14,185 nt of DNA, from assembly GCA_900548195.1 (NCBI GenBank), contig URJQ01000082.1, positions 1 through 14,185 on the forward strand, in the 5' to 3' direction. The translations under genes and the position numbers were made by a program. The notes below the pieces were generated by a model. That model saw nothing but the letters and a program-made list of their open reading frames with translations. It did not search any database and was not told the origin of the DNA. Positions 7,863-14,106 of the stretch are shown here, in pieces (position 1 is the stretch's first letter; every line of letters starts with the position of its first letter). This DNA comes from an uncultured Prevotella sp. (GTDB taxonomy: Bacteria; Bacteroidota; Bacteroidia; Bacteroidales; Bacteroidaceae).

Positions 7863-7882
7863 TCGGGCGATGACGCGCCCGA
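7863..7882 (-). other. GC-rich intercistronic hairpin
   Basis: TCGGGCG at 7863-7869 pairs perfectly with CGCCCGA at 7876-7882 around a 6-base loop. It lies 14 bases past the TolC-like stop codon on the minus strand. With no U-tract after it, it may be a transcript-processing or stabilising stem, or a partial attenuator, between the outer-membrane factor and the adaptor. Confidence 0.55.
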
Positions 7883-7896
7883 CACAGTGGCTTCCC

Positions 7897-9228
7897 TTAT
7901 TTCTGATAGAAATCCAGCATCTTGATATTGAGGATAGCCATGTATTTGCTTTGCAACTCATTTTGCTGGGCAGAGAGGAGGCGGGTCTTGCCTTCCTGCA
8001 GTTCTACGATATTCTTCAGTCCGAGACGGAATTGCTCGCTGAGAAGGTCGTAACTGGTCTGTGCGCTTTCGGTGCTTACCTTTGCTGCCTTGAATTGGCT
8101 CTGCTTGTTTTCGGCCTGAATCCAGTAGTTTTCTATCGTACTGTAAAGCTCCACTTGCTTGTCTTTTATGTCAAGGAGCGCTTGTTGGCGAGAAATCTCA
8201 GCTTTATTGACCGCTGTGCGCTTCTGCCTTTGATCGATGATAGGCACGCTGATGCTGAGTCCACCACCGAGACTGAAGTTTTGCTTCGCCTGAATGCCCC
8301 AGCTCTGGTCGCCCAGGCTCGTGGTGTTGGTGCCTGCGCTTGCAGTGAGTCCGATGGTAGGGAGGCTCTGCGCTTTGGCAATCTTCTTGCTCAGTTCGCT
8401 GCTTTCCACTTGAAGATTGAGGCTTTTAAACTCAGGTCTGTTGCGTAAAGCATTGTCATAGACGGACTGAAGGGCAGGAATCTCTGCCAGAGCCATCTCG
8501 TCTGAGGCTTCAAAACCAGCGATGTCAAACTCTTCGCTACTTGTGATTTGCAGGAGTTGCTTGAGCTGTCGCTTGTAATCGCGTACATTGCTTTCGGCTT
8601 GCACCACGTTGTATTCGTCCTGTGCACGCTGTGCGGTGAGCTGCATGAGGTCTGCTTTGCTCATTTTGCCTACTTCCAGCATCTCTTTACCGCGGTTTTC
8701 GTTTACGATAGAGGCTTCGAGAGTGGCTTTCTGCACGCTTACGTTCTCTTTTACGTAAGCTATCTGCACGTAGAGCTGTGCTATCTGCTCTTCAATGCTG
8801 CGTGCTGTGGTGATGGAATCGTACTCTTCTTGCTGTACTGAGAGCTTGTTGAGTTTTACTTGATTTGTGTTTCTGTTGCCGTTCCATACGGTCCAGTTGC
8901 CAGCGAGGGAGTAGGAGCCATTGTAGTACACCTTATCTACTCCCGATTGTACGTTTCCATTCGACACTGTGGCTTGCCCTGCATTAGGCCAAGGGCGATA
9001 GTTTACGTTTTGATTAGATGAAAAACTAAGAGAAGGAAGTAGCTCAGCTTTGGATGACAGCAATTCCTCATTGCTCATCTGTTTCTGCAAAGCCGACTTC
9101 TTCAGTGAGATGTTGTTCTGCGCGGCGTATTCCATGCAGTCCTGAAGAGTCCACTTCTTCTGGGCTTCCATGCTGAGCATCGAGAGCGATAGGGTGGCTG
9201 TGAGAATTATTTTTCCTAACATATTCAT
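7897..9228 (-). CDS. TolC-like outer membrane efflux protein
   Basis: This 443-residue protein has a signal peptide (MNMLGKIILTATLSLSMLSM, cleavage near EAQ) and two outer membrane efflux (OEP) repeats with long alpha-helical, Gln/Ala/Ser-rich stretches and beta-strand insertions. It should trimerise into the channel that carries substrate across the outer membrane for the adjacent adaptor and ABC pump. I chose the ATG at 9226-9228. The frame stays open nine codons further to a TTG at 9255, but that TTG lies inside the -7 promoter box and would put a charged stretch before the signal peptide. It is the first gene of the operon. Confidence 0.93.
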   Translation of the reverse strand: MNMLGKIILTATLSLSMLSMEAQKKWTLQDCMEYAAQNNISLKKSALQKQMSNEELLSSKAELLPSLSFSSNQNVNYRPWPNAGQATVSNGNVQSGVDKVYYNGSYSLAGNWTVWNGNRNTNQVKLNKLSVQQEEYDSITTARSIEEQIAQLYVQIAYVKENVSVQKATLEASIVNENRGKEMLEVGKMSKADLMQLTAQRAQDEYNVVQAESNVRDYKRQLKQLLQITSSEEFDIAGFEASDEMALAEIPALQSVYDNALRNRPEFKSLNLQVESSELSKKIAKAQSLPTIGLTASAGTNTTSLGDQSWGIQAKQNFSLGGGLSISVPIIDQRQKRTAVNKAEISRQQALLDIKDKQVELYSTIENYWIQAENKQSQFKAAKVSTESAQTSYDLLSEQFRLGLKNIVELQEGKTRLLSAQQNELQSKYMAILNIKMLDFYQK

Positions 9229-9252
9229 AGTTGTTTGATGTCTAAACGTTGG

Positions 9253-9283
9253 CAAAAGTATGGGTTTTGTCGATACCTTGCAA
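9253..9283 (-). promoter_or_regulatory. Bacteroidetes-type promoter of the efflux operon
   Basis: On the minus strand the -33 TTG lies at 9283-9281 and the -7 box TACTTTTG at 9260-9253, with 20 bases between them. This matches the consensus TTG-N19-21-TAnnTTTG. Transcription should start a few bases downstream, giving a 5' leader of roughly 15-20 bases before the ATG at 9228. The -33 TTG sits in a small palindrome, CCTTGCAAGG, which might be a regulator contact site. Confidence 0.75.
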
Positions 9284-9512
9284 GGCGTTCATATTCTTTT
9301 ATCTATGTAATATGCTTTCTTACAGGGCATTTTCTTTGCTTTAACGTGTTTTAACTAAAGTCTTGTGAGTAATGATGTCGAAATGACAATTTATTGCTAT
9401 GAGCCCTGAAATGTAGGGCTTAACCAGTAAATTCCTATGGAAATCATTCGTGAAGAAACCTCATCTTTGCTCTTTGGAAGTTTTAAACTCACTTAATTTA
9501 TAATCCTCTTTC
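9284..9512. other. Non-coding spacer between divergent promoters
   Basis: I see no gene in this AT-rich stretch of about 230 bases on either strand. It holds one small hairpin, AGCCCT (9402-9407) pairing with AGGGCT (9415-9420) around a 7-base loop. The segment separates the efflux operon promoter (leftward) from a plus-strand promoter (rightward), so regulatory sites for both could lie here. I could not identify a convincing pair of LytTR-type repeats. Confidence 0.6.
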
Positions 9513-9543
9513 TTGGTCGTTTCGCCATTTTGTTGTACCTTTG
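9513..9543 (+). promoter_or_regulatory. Strong plus-strand promoter without a downstream gene
   Basis: TTG at 9513-9515, a 20-base spacer, then TACCTTTG at 9536-9543 followed by CA, is a near-perfect Bacteroidetes housekeeping promoter. The start would be near 9550. No protein gene follows on this strand before a terminator-like palindrome at 9774-9809, so the promoter appears to serve a non-coding RNA or an orphaned leader. Confidence 0.75.
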
Positions 9544-9549
9544 CATTAT

Positions 9550-9809
9550 CTAAGGTTTGACCGTTGTTGTTATGTGCTATTAAGTTAGTGTTTGTCTCTT
9601 TACTGAGGCTGGACGTGACAGACGGACGAACCTTTTTCTTTGTATAGAAATCACAGAAAATTTCCCTGTCATTTCTCGGTTCTACAACAACTAAATATCT
9701 AATATAGTCGGTTTTGTCCCGTATAAATATATGAGATATGACGTGACAGAAGGGATGACTTCTTTATTATATTAAGTTGGTAATCAAAAATAATTTTGAT
9801 TACCAACTT
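9550..9809 (+). ncRNA. Candidate small RNA or orphan leader, about 250 bases
   Basis: The segment is bounded by a near-consensus promoter (9513-9543) and a perfect hairpin (9774-9809), with no sizeable open frame. Internal complementary words include GTTGTTGT (near 9572) with ACAACAAC (near 9685), and TGACAG (9616-9621) with CTGTCA (near 9667). A direct repeat GACGTGACAGA occurs at 9612-9622 and 9740-9750. A 14-codon frame (9731-9775) runs into the terminator stem. The 3' end is uncertain. The layout resembles known Bacteroidales small RNAs such as the 6S-like class, but I cannot assign a family. It could also be a leader whose original gene was displaced by the agmatine deiminase segment. 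Confidence 0.5.
9774..9809. terminator. Perfect palindrome, likely bidirectional terminator
   Basis: AAGTTGGTAATCAAAA (9774-9789) and its exact complement (9794-9809) enclose an ATAA loop. The stem lies at the end of the plus-strand transcript and also about 100 bases past the minus-strand agmatine deiminase stop, so it could end both. A/T-rich sequence borders it on both sides. Part of the palindrome recurs inverted at 11067-11090, so it may instead be a mobile or recombination-derived repeat. Confidence 0.7.
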
Positions 9810-9911
9810 ACATACTTATTTTTGGTTTGTGGTTTCCTCTCTTCTTTAGAATTTTGCCCTCTCTCACACAGAAGGCATATTTTGCTCTTTGTTTTCAGAT
9901 GTTCTGTCGCT

Positions 9912-11042
9912 TTATTCCGCAGGAAACTGCATGGTGAGGCAATGCAGCGAGCCGTGCTGACGAACGGCTACACGAGCGTCAATGCCTACAATCTCACGGT
10001 CGGGGAATGCCTTCGAAATGGTTTCGAGGGCCTGGCGGTCGAGGTCCGGCTGGTTGTAGGTCGGCACAAGGACGGCTCCATTGATGATGAGGAAATTGGC
10101 ATAAGTGGCAGGAAGGCGCTCGGCATCATCATAGATAGGGCGTGGCATAGGGAGAGGGAGCAGTCGGTAAGGCTTGCCTTCGATGGTGCGGAAAGATTCC
10201 AACTGCTTTTCCATAGCCTGGAAATCGGCATATTGCTCATCTTCTTCGTCGTAACATTTCACGTAGAGCAATGTGTCGTCGGGAGCAATTCTGACGGTTG
10301 TATCTATGTGGCCGTCAGTATCATCGCCGATAAGATTGCCATGGTCTATCCATATCACCCTTTCCGCACAGAGACGGCGCTTGAGTTGTTCCTCTATCTC
10401 GGCTTTGTCCATCGGTTGGTTGCGGTGCGGGGCAAGGAGACACATGGATGTGGTGAAGATGGTGCCTTTGCCATCGCTCTCTATTGACCCGCCTTCCAAT
10501 ACGAAGTCGAGGTGATCTTCCAGTGTGATTGCTGGCTTTTTGCAATCAGCGCAGCAAGTTTTTGCATCGCTATTTTCAGCATATAGCCTTGTGAAAGCGC
10601 CCATTTCCTGGAGGTTAGCTGTAATGGCATTGTCCTTGTCAGCTCGGAATTTGTCGCCCCAACCATTGAACCGAAAGTCGAGTAGGGTAACACCGTTGCC
10701 ATATTCTGTAGGTTCGCTTGCATTGTCATCGTCAGAGTGTCCCTTATATAATAAGGTGATGGCACCGTGATCGCGAGCCCAAGTGTCGTTGGTGGGCATC
10801 TGATAGATGAACACTCTCTCCATTTGGGTAGGTGAGAGCCATGTTTCGAGAATATTTCTCACGGCTTCACTGTCGGGAGTGGCTATGATGAGGTCTTCGT
10901 GGTAGGTGACGTTGCGCGCTATTTCCACTTCCATGTCTGTGATGTCATTGAGATATGGAGCCCAGTCGGTGTCTTTATGAGGCCATGTGAGGAGCACGGC
11001 TTGCTGCTCATGCCATTCGGATGGGAGGTATTTCTTTTTCAT
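9912..11042 (-). CDS. Agmatine deiminase / PAD_porph family hydrolase
   Basis: This 376-residue guanidino-group-modifying enzyme belongs to PF04371. It probably converts agmatine to N-carbamoylputrescine and ammonia in polyamine synthesis from arginine. Active-site features are in place: WARDHG (89-93, D91), LEGGSIESDG (182-191, E183), GHID (244-247, H245 and D247) and the catalytic C368 in GSLHCLTM. A short insert near 160-170 carries C163, C164 and C167. The frame is open 47 codons upstream to 11183, but that part is AT-rich and lies in flanking repeat/IS sequence. The ATG at 11040-11042, giving MKKKYLPSEW, fits the family start. There is no signal peptide, which favours a cytoplasmic agmatine deiminase over a secreted peptidylarginine deiminase. 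The usual partner, N-carbamoylputrescine amidase, is not in the window. Confidence 0.9.
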   Translation of the reverse strand: MKKKYLPSEWHEQQAVLLTWPHKDTDWAPYLNDITDMEVEIARNVTYHEDLIIATPDSEAVRNILETWLSPTQMERVFIYQMPTNDTWARDHGAITLLYKGHSDDDNASEPTEYGNGVTLLDFRFNGWGDKFRADKDNAITANLQEMGAFTRLYAENSDAKTCCADCKKPAITLEDHLDFVLEGGSIESDGKGTIFTTSMCLLAPHRNQPMDKAEIEEQLKRRLCAERVIWIDHGNLIGDDTDGHIDTTVRIAPDDTLLYVKCYDEEDEQYADFQAMEKQLESFRTIEGKPYRLLPLPMPRPIYDDAERLPATYANFLIINGAVLVPTYNQPDLDRQALETISKAFPDREIVGIDARVAVRQHGSLHCLTMQFPAE

Positions 11043-11066
11043 TTTCTTCTTTCTATATATTATCAT

Positions 11067-11090
11067 AAGTAGGTAATCAAAATTATTTTT
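11067..11090. repeat. Partial inverted copy of the 9774-9809 palindrome
   Basis: This 24-base stretch matches the reverse complement of 9786-9809 at 23 of 24 positions. The other half of the palindrome is missing here (AATGAATAGA follows). It lies in the 5' leader of the agmatine deiminase, so the gene is enclosed by inverted repeats about 1.3 kb apart. On the minus strand it includes TAATTTTG, which could act as a -7 box, but no -33 partner is evident. Confidence 0.7.
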
Positions 11091-11187
11091 AATGAATAGA
11101 TAATAATATTTGTTTTTCATTATTGATTCCACTATAAAAAGTCGGACTATTCGTCCATGATAAATATTACGTAAGTTTAACACAATA

Positions 11188-11202
11188 TCGCTCTTTGAAA
11201 TT
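11188..11202. repeat. Inner inverted repeat of the IS, left
   Basis: TCGCTCTTTGAAATT matches, at 13 of 15 bases, the reverse complement of 12804-12818 (TCGTTCTTTGACATT). These may be subterminal transposase-binding repeats or, alternatively, the true ends of the element. Confidence 0.55.
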
Positions 11203-11224
11203 ATGTAATCTGGAGATTTTTTCG

Positions 11225-11232
11225 TATATTTG
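11225..11232 (+). promoter_or_regulatory. -7 element of the transposase gene
   Basis: TATATTTG, followed by CA, matches TAnnTTTG 23 bases before the transposase ATG. No TTG lies at the ideal distance upstream; the nearest TTTG is about 27 bases away. The promoter is therefore probably weak, which is common for transposases. Confidence 0.5.
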
Positions 11233-11255
11233 CATAGTAAAACAAGAAGCCGAAC

Positions 11256-12803
11256 ATGTTCAAAAAATCATCTGTAAACAAGCAGTTGGGACTCTTCTCG
11301 ACACCTTCCAATCTCATGTGCAAGCGTGAGCGCAAACTCTATGATGACGAGTTGGAATGGCACAGCCAGTTCTTCCGCAACGTCACCTGCAACATAGACG
11401 AGGAAGTATTCCGTCCTCTCTATACCGAAAAAAAATTTGGCGCCCCCACCAAGTATATCCGTCAATTGGTGGCGATGAACATTCTGAAGGAAGGTGCAGG
11501 TTGTTCGGATGAGCAGATGTTCGAGAACTGCCGTTACAACCTGCTTTGGCGCAAGGCTCTCGGTTTGTTGAACCTTGAGGACGAATGTCCCTCCGAGGCT
11601 TCCTACTATATCTTCCGTGGCAAGATATGCGAGTATGAGCAGAATAGCGAGCTGCATGCAAATCTCTTTGAGGAGTGTTTCAAGAAACTCACCGCAGCTC
11701 AGGTCAAGGCTTACAAGGTGTCGGGACGTGTGGTTCGCATGGACAGCAAGCTCATCAGCAGCAATATCGCATGGTACTCCCGCTATCAGATCATCCACGA
11801 GACGCTTGTAAAGAGTACTACCGATGATGATGTGCTTCGAATCAAGGATCAGATGATACGTGAACATCTCATTGGATTTCTCGGTGAGGATGCAGAGAAG
11901 ACGGTGTATCGCACGGACAGCGAAACCATGGGCAAACGTATTCTTGATTTGGGCATTGTAGTCTACAGCCTGCTGCAAATCTGTGCTGATACAGAGAAGA
12001 TGCTTCTTCGCAGAGTCTTTGGCGAACAGTACGATGTGGATAAGGATGGCAATGTAACCTTGCGTGACAAGGCCAGGATATCCGCTACCAGCGTGCAGAA
12101 TCCCAACGATCCCGATGCCGCATACCGCAGTAAGGGAGGCAAAGAAGTCAAGGGCTATTCAACCAATGTTACGGAGACTTGTGATGAGGACGGTAAGCCA
12201 AGCCTTATAACCGATGTGCAGGTAAAGCCCGCCAATGTTGCAGATAACGGCTTCGTTGAGAAAGCCATAGAGAACACCAAGGAAGTGACCGGTAACAAGG
12301 TCGACAAGCTGCATTCCGATGGTGCATATCAGAGTCCGGAGAACCGCAAACTTGCTGCAGATGAAGAGAACGGATTCGAGTTCGTAGCCAACGGCATACA
12401 GGGCAAACCTACCCGCTACAACCTAAACAAACGTGAGGATGGCACACTGGAAGTCACGGACAAGTACACGGCGGAAGTCTTGGATGCAACCAAGGTGAAT
12501 GACGGCAAATGGAAGATACCTGTCACGGATAGGAATGGAAAGAAAACCTATCGTTATTTTGACGACGAAGCCGTCAAACGCTGCGAAGTCCGACGGCAGA
12601 TGGACTCCATCCCGTGGGAGGAACGCAAGAAACGCAACAACGTCGAGGCAAGCATCTTCCAATACTGCTTCCATACCCGAAACAACAAGACACGCTACAG
12701 AGGTCTCATCAAGCACACGCTCCAGGCAATAGCCCGCTGCGCGTGGATCAACATGCGCCGACTTTTCCTCTTCGACGTGGAAAAAGCTCTCCAAATAGCA
12801 TAA
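11256..12803 (+). CDS. IS1182-family DDE transposase
   Basis: This full-length 515-residue transposase has an N-terminal DUF772-like helical region (about 30-125, including FGAPTKYIRQLVAMNILKEG) and a DDE_Tnp_1-type catalytic core. The catalytic triad is visible: D163 in RMDSKLI, D355 in HSDGAY and E464 in RNNVEASIFQY. The C-terminal YRGLIKHT and ARCAWINMRR segments match the family end. No frameshift or internal stop is present, so the element looks recently active. It catalyses cut-and-paste or replicative movement of the surrounding insertion sequence. The stop codon (12801-12803) directly abuts the inner right repeat. Confidence 0.93.
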   Translation: MFKKSSVNKQLGLFSTPSNLMCKRERKLYDDELEWHSQFFRNVTCNIDEEVFRPLYTEKKFGAPTKYIRQLVAMNILKEGAGCSDEQMFENCRYNLLWRKALGLLNLEDECPSEASYYIFRGKICEYEQNSELHANLFEECFKKLTAAQVKAYKVSGRVVRMDSKLISSNIAWYSRYQIIHETLVKSTTDDDVLRIKDQMIREHLIGFLGEDAEKTVYRTDSETMGKRILDLGIVVYSLLQICADTEKMLLRRVFGEQYDVDKDGNVTLRDKARISATSVQNPNDPDAAYRSKGGKEVKGYSTNVTETCDEDGKPSLITDVQVKPANVADNGFVEKAIENTKEVTGNKVDKLHSDGAYQSPENRKLAADEENGFEFVANGIQGKPTRYNLNKREDGTLEVTDKYTAEVLDATKVNDGKWKIPVTDRNGKKTYRYFDDEAVKRCEVRRQMDSIPWEERKKRNNVEASIFQYCFHTRNNKTRYRGLIKHTLQAIARCAWINMRRLFLFDVEKALQIA

Positions 12804-12818
12804 AATGTCAAAGAACGA
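12804..12818. repeat. Inner inverted repeat of the IS, right
   Basis: This is the partner of 11188-11202 (13 of 15 complementary bases). It starts immediately after the transposase stop codon. Confidence 0.55.
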
Positions 12819-12962
12819 CTGTGGACATGCGAAATGTCCTATATTGGGGCTCACAAAGGCTCATCTGAGCCGATATGGCGATGCCGGAGTCTTACAAATG
12901 ACTTTTCGCATCAACCCGAGTTAACGGCAGAATCGGGACGGAAATCTCGAAAATGCCACGAT
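12819..12962. other. Non-coding 3' tail of the IS with two hairpins
   Basis: No gene is seen here. Two short stems stand out: GGACAT...ATGTCC (12823-12839) and GGCTCA TC TGAGCC (12858-12871). They could end transposase transcription or block read-through from outside. The composition is clearly richer in G and C than the radical SAM gene beyond 12993, supporting its membership in the insertion sequence. Confidence 0.5.
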
Positions 12963-12964
12963 GC

Positions 12965-14083
12965 TTAATTTTTAAAGCCACTTTTTATAGTGGACTCATC
13001 ATTAAAAGAATCTTTCTTGATATTTGCAACTGGATGCAGTTTACCTATTTCAGGACAAAAATAGACATCTCCATTTGAGGCTACAGCAAATACGCCAAAC
13101 ATACAATTATCATTGATGATATCATTGCTCATTATTTCGACAAAATGTATAAACTCATATTCGAGACCATATATTTTTGTTTGAATTGTTTTTATCAACT
13201 TAGAATATTTTTCATTTTCCTGTTTAGAGGGATTAATTTCTCTTCCCTTAGATAACCCTTCAGTGAATTTCACACAAAAGGGTTTACCTTTGTATTTTTC
13301 AACCAGTCGTTCTGAGAAATCCACATAATCATCAAGATGTAATTTCAAAATAGAATAGGGAGGAGTTATTGCGACAGAAGTCTCAACCCCATTTTTAATG
13401 AAATTATCTAAAGAATCCAATGCCTTTTGGAAATGATTTTTACCTCTAATTGTAGCATTTGACTCTTCTGAAAATCCATCAATACTGATTTGAACAGAAC
13501 TAATATATTGAGACAATGTTTCTATTATTGTCTTTGTCAGCAAAGCACCATTAGTCAACAACTTTATTTCAAGACCCAATTCTGAAGCGTATTTTACTAT
13601 TTCTAGAAAATCGGCTCTAATTGTTGGCTCTCCTCCAGAAATTGTTAATCGAGTACCTTTGGCTATAGTTTTATAGTTATAAATTAACGTTGTTATTTGT
13701 TCTGTTGTTAATTCATTCTCATTACTTTTACCAGAAAGCATATAACAATGAGGACAAAGCAGATTACATTTATTCGTCAAATATAAATGCAAACATCGAC
13801 TATCTTCTACAGAATTATGTATGTTCTTATTACAAAAACAGCGTGCCTCAATTTGGCAAACAACACAATTGACGTCATCTTCTTTAAACGAGTTTGATAA
13901 CGTCTCTTGAATAGTATGCCCTTGCTTGAAATAATTTAAGATTGATAATTGCTCTTCAGAATCCAGTACTATCCAATTAGCATATTCTAGAGCAATAATC
14001 AAATATTTCTCAGCATATTTAACCACACATATCTCTTGTGGAAATATGTATTTTTTATTTACATCGATTTCAACTTGAACCAT
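12965..14083 (-). CDS. Radical SAM peptide maturase, SPASM domain truncated
   Basis: This 372-residue protein has an N-terminal PqqD-like/RRE region (about 1-85) that would bind a leader peptide. The radical SAM core carries the 4Fe-4S motif C106-x3-C110-x2-C113 and the SAM-binding ISGGEPT (148-154). A SPASM start follows: C327-x10-G338-x4-C343, matching the CX9-15GX4C half. The second half (CX2CX5CX3C and a final Cys) is absent: the frame stops 29 residues after C343, and its last codons lie in the IS terminal repeat. The enzyme is therefore probably truncated and inactive or altered. Four extra cysteines, C73, C76, C82 and C84, precede the core. Two 60-base lines I counted gave about 35% and 27% G+C, lower than the efflux genes, which suggests transfer. 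The gene upstream ends 23 bases before its start, so they are probably cotranscribed. Confidence 0.85.
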   Translation of the reverse strand: MVQVEIDVNKKYIFPQEICVVKYAEKYLIIALEYANWIVLDSEEQLSILNYFKQGHTIQETLSNSFKEDDVNCVVCQIEARCFCNKNIHNSVEDSRCLHLYLTNKCNLLCPHCYMLSGKSNENELTTEQITTLIYNYKTIAKGTRLTISGGEPTIRADFLEIVKYASELGLEIKLLTNGALLTKTIIETLSQYISSVQISIDGFSEESNATIRGKNHFQKALDSLDNFIKNGVETSVAITPPYSILKLHLDDYVDFSERLVEKYKGKPFCVKFTEGLSKGREINPSKQENEKYSKLIKTIQTKIYGLEYEFIHFVEIMSNDIINDNCMFGVFAVASNGDVYFCPEIGKLHPVANIKKDSFNDESTIKSGFKN

Positions 14084-14106
14084 AATTTATCTATAACATT
14101 CAGGTT

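Larger units (their letters stand above)
11129..12993 (+). mobile_element. IS1182-family insertion sequence
   Basis: One transposase gene lies between a perfect 14-base inverted repeat (CCACTATAAAAAGT at 11129-11142, complement at 12980-12993). This extends outward to 17 of 18 bases (11125-11142 and 12980-12997). The resulting length, 1865 bp, fits this family. Base composition changes at the right end, from the element's mixed composition to the AT-rich radical SAM gene. I see no clear target-site duplication. A second, inner inverted repeat (11188-11202 and 12804-12818) offers alternative ends of about 1.63 kb. I prefer the outer pair because it is the better match and coincides with the truncation of the neighbouring gene. 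Confidence 0.7.

Noticed and set aside
6837..7925. 362-codon plus-strand frame
   Set aside because: It is a shadow of the MacA-like adaptor gene; the Cys/Tyr/Val-rich composition is typical of reverse-strand translation.
9229..9255. Nine-codon upstream extension of the TolC-like protein from a TTG
   Set aside because: The TTG is part of the -7 promoter box and the extension would precede an otherwise standard signal peptide.
9777..10487. 236-codon plus-strand frame downstream of the orphan promoter
   Set aside because: It is antisense to the agmatine deiminase, which has full catalytic motifs, and it begins inside the palindrome. The plus-strand translation resembles no family.
11043..11183. 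47-codon N-terminal extension of the agmatine deiminase
   Set aside because: It crosses the palindrome copy and the IS left end, is AT-rich and lysine/tyrosine/isoleucine-rich, and the family normally begins close to the chosen Met.
11125..12997. Outer repeats as a target-site duplication of the IS
   Set aside because: The two copies are inverted, not direct, relative to each other, so they are better read as terminal inverted repeats.
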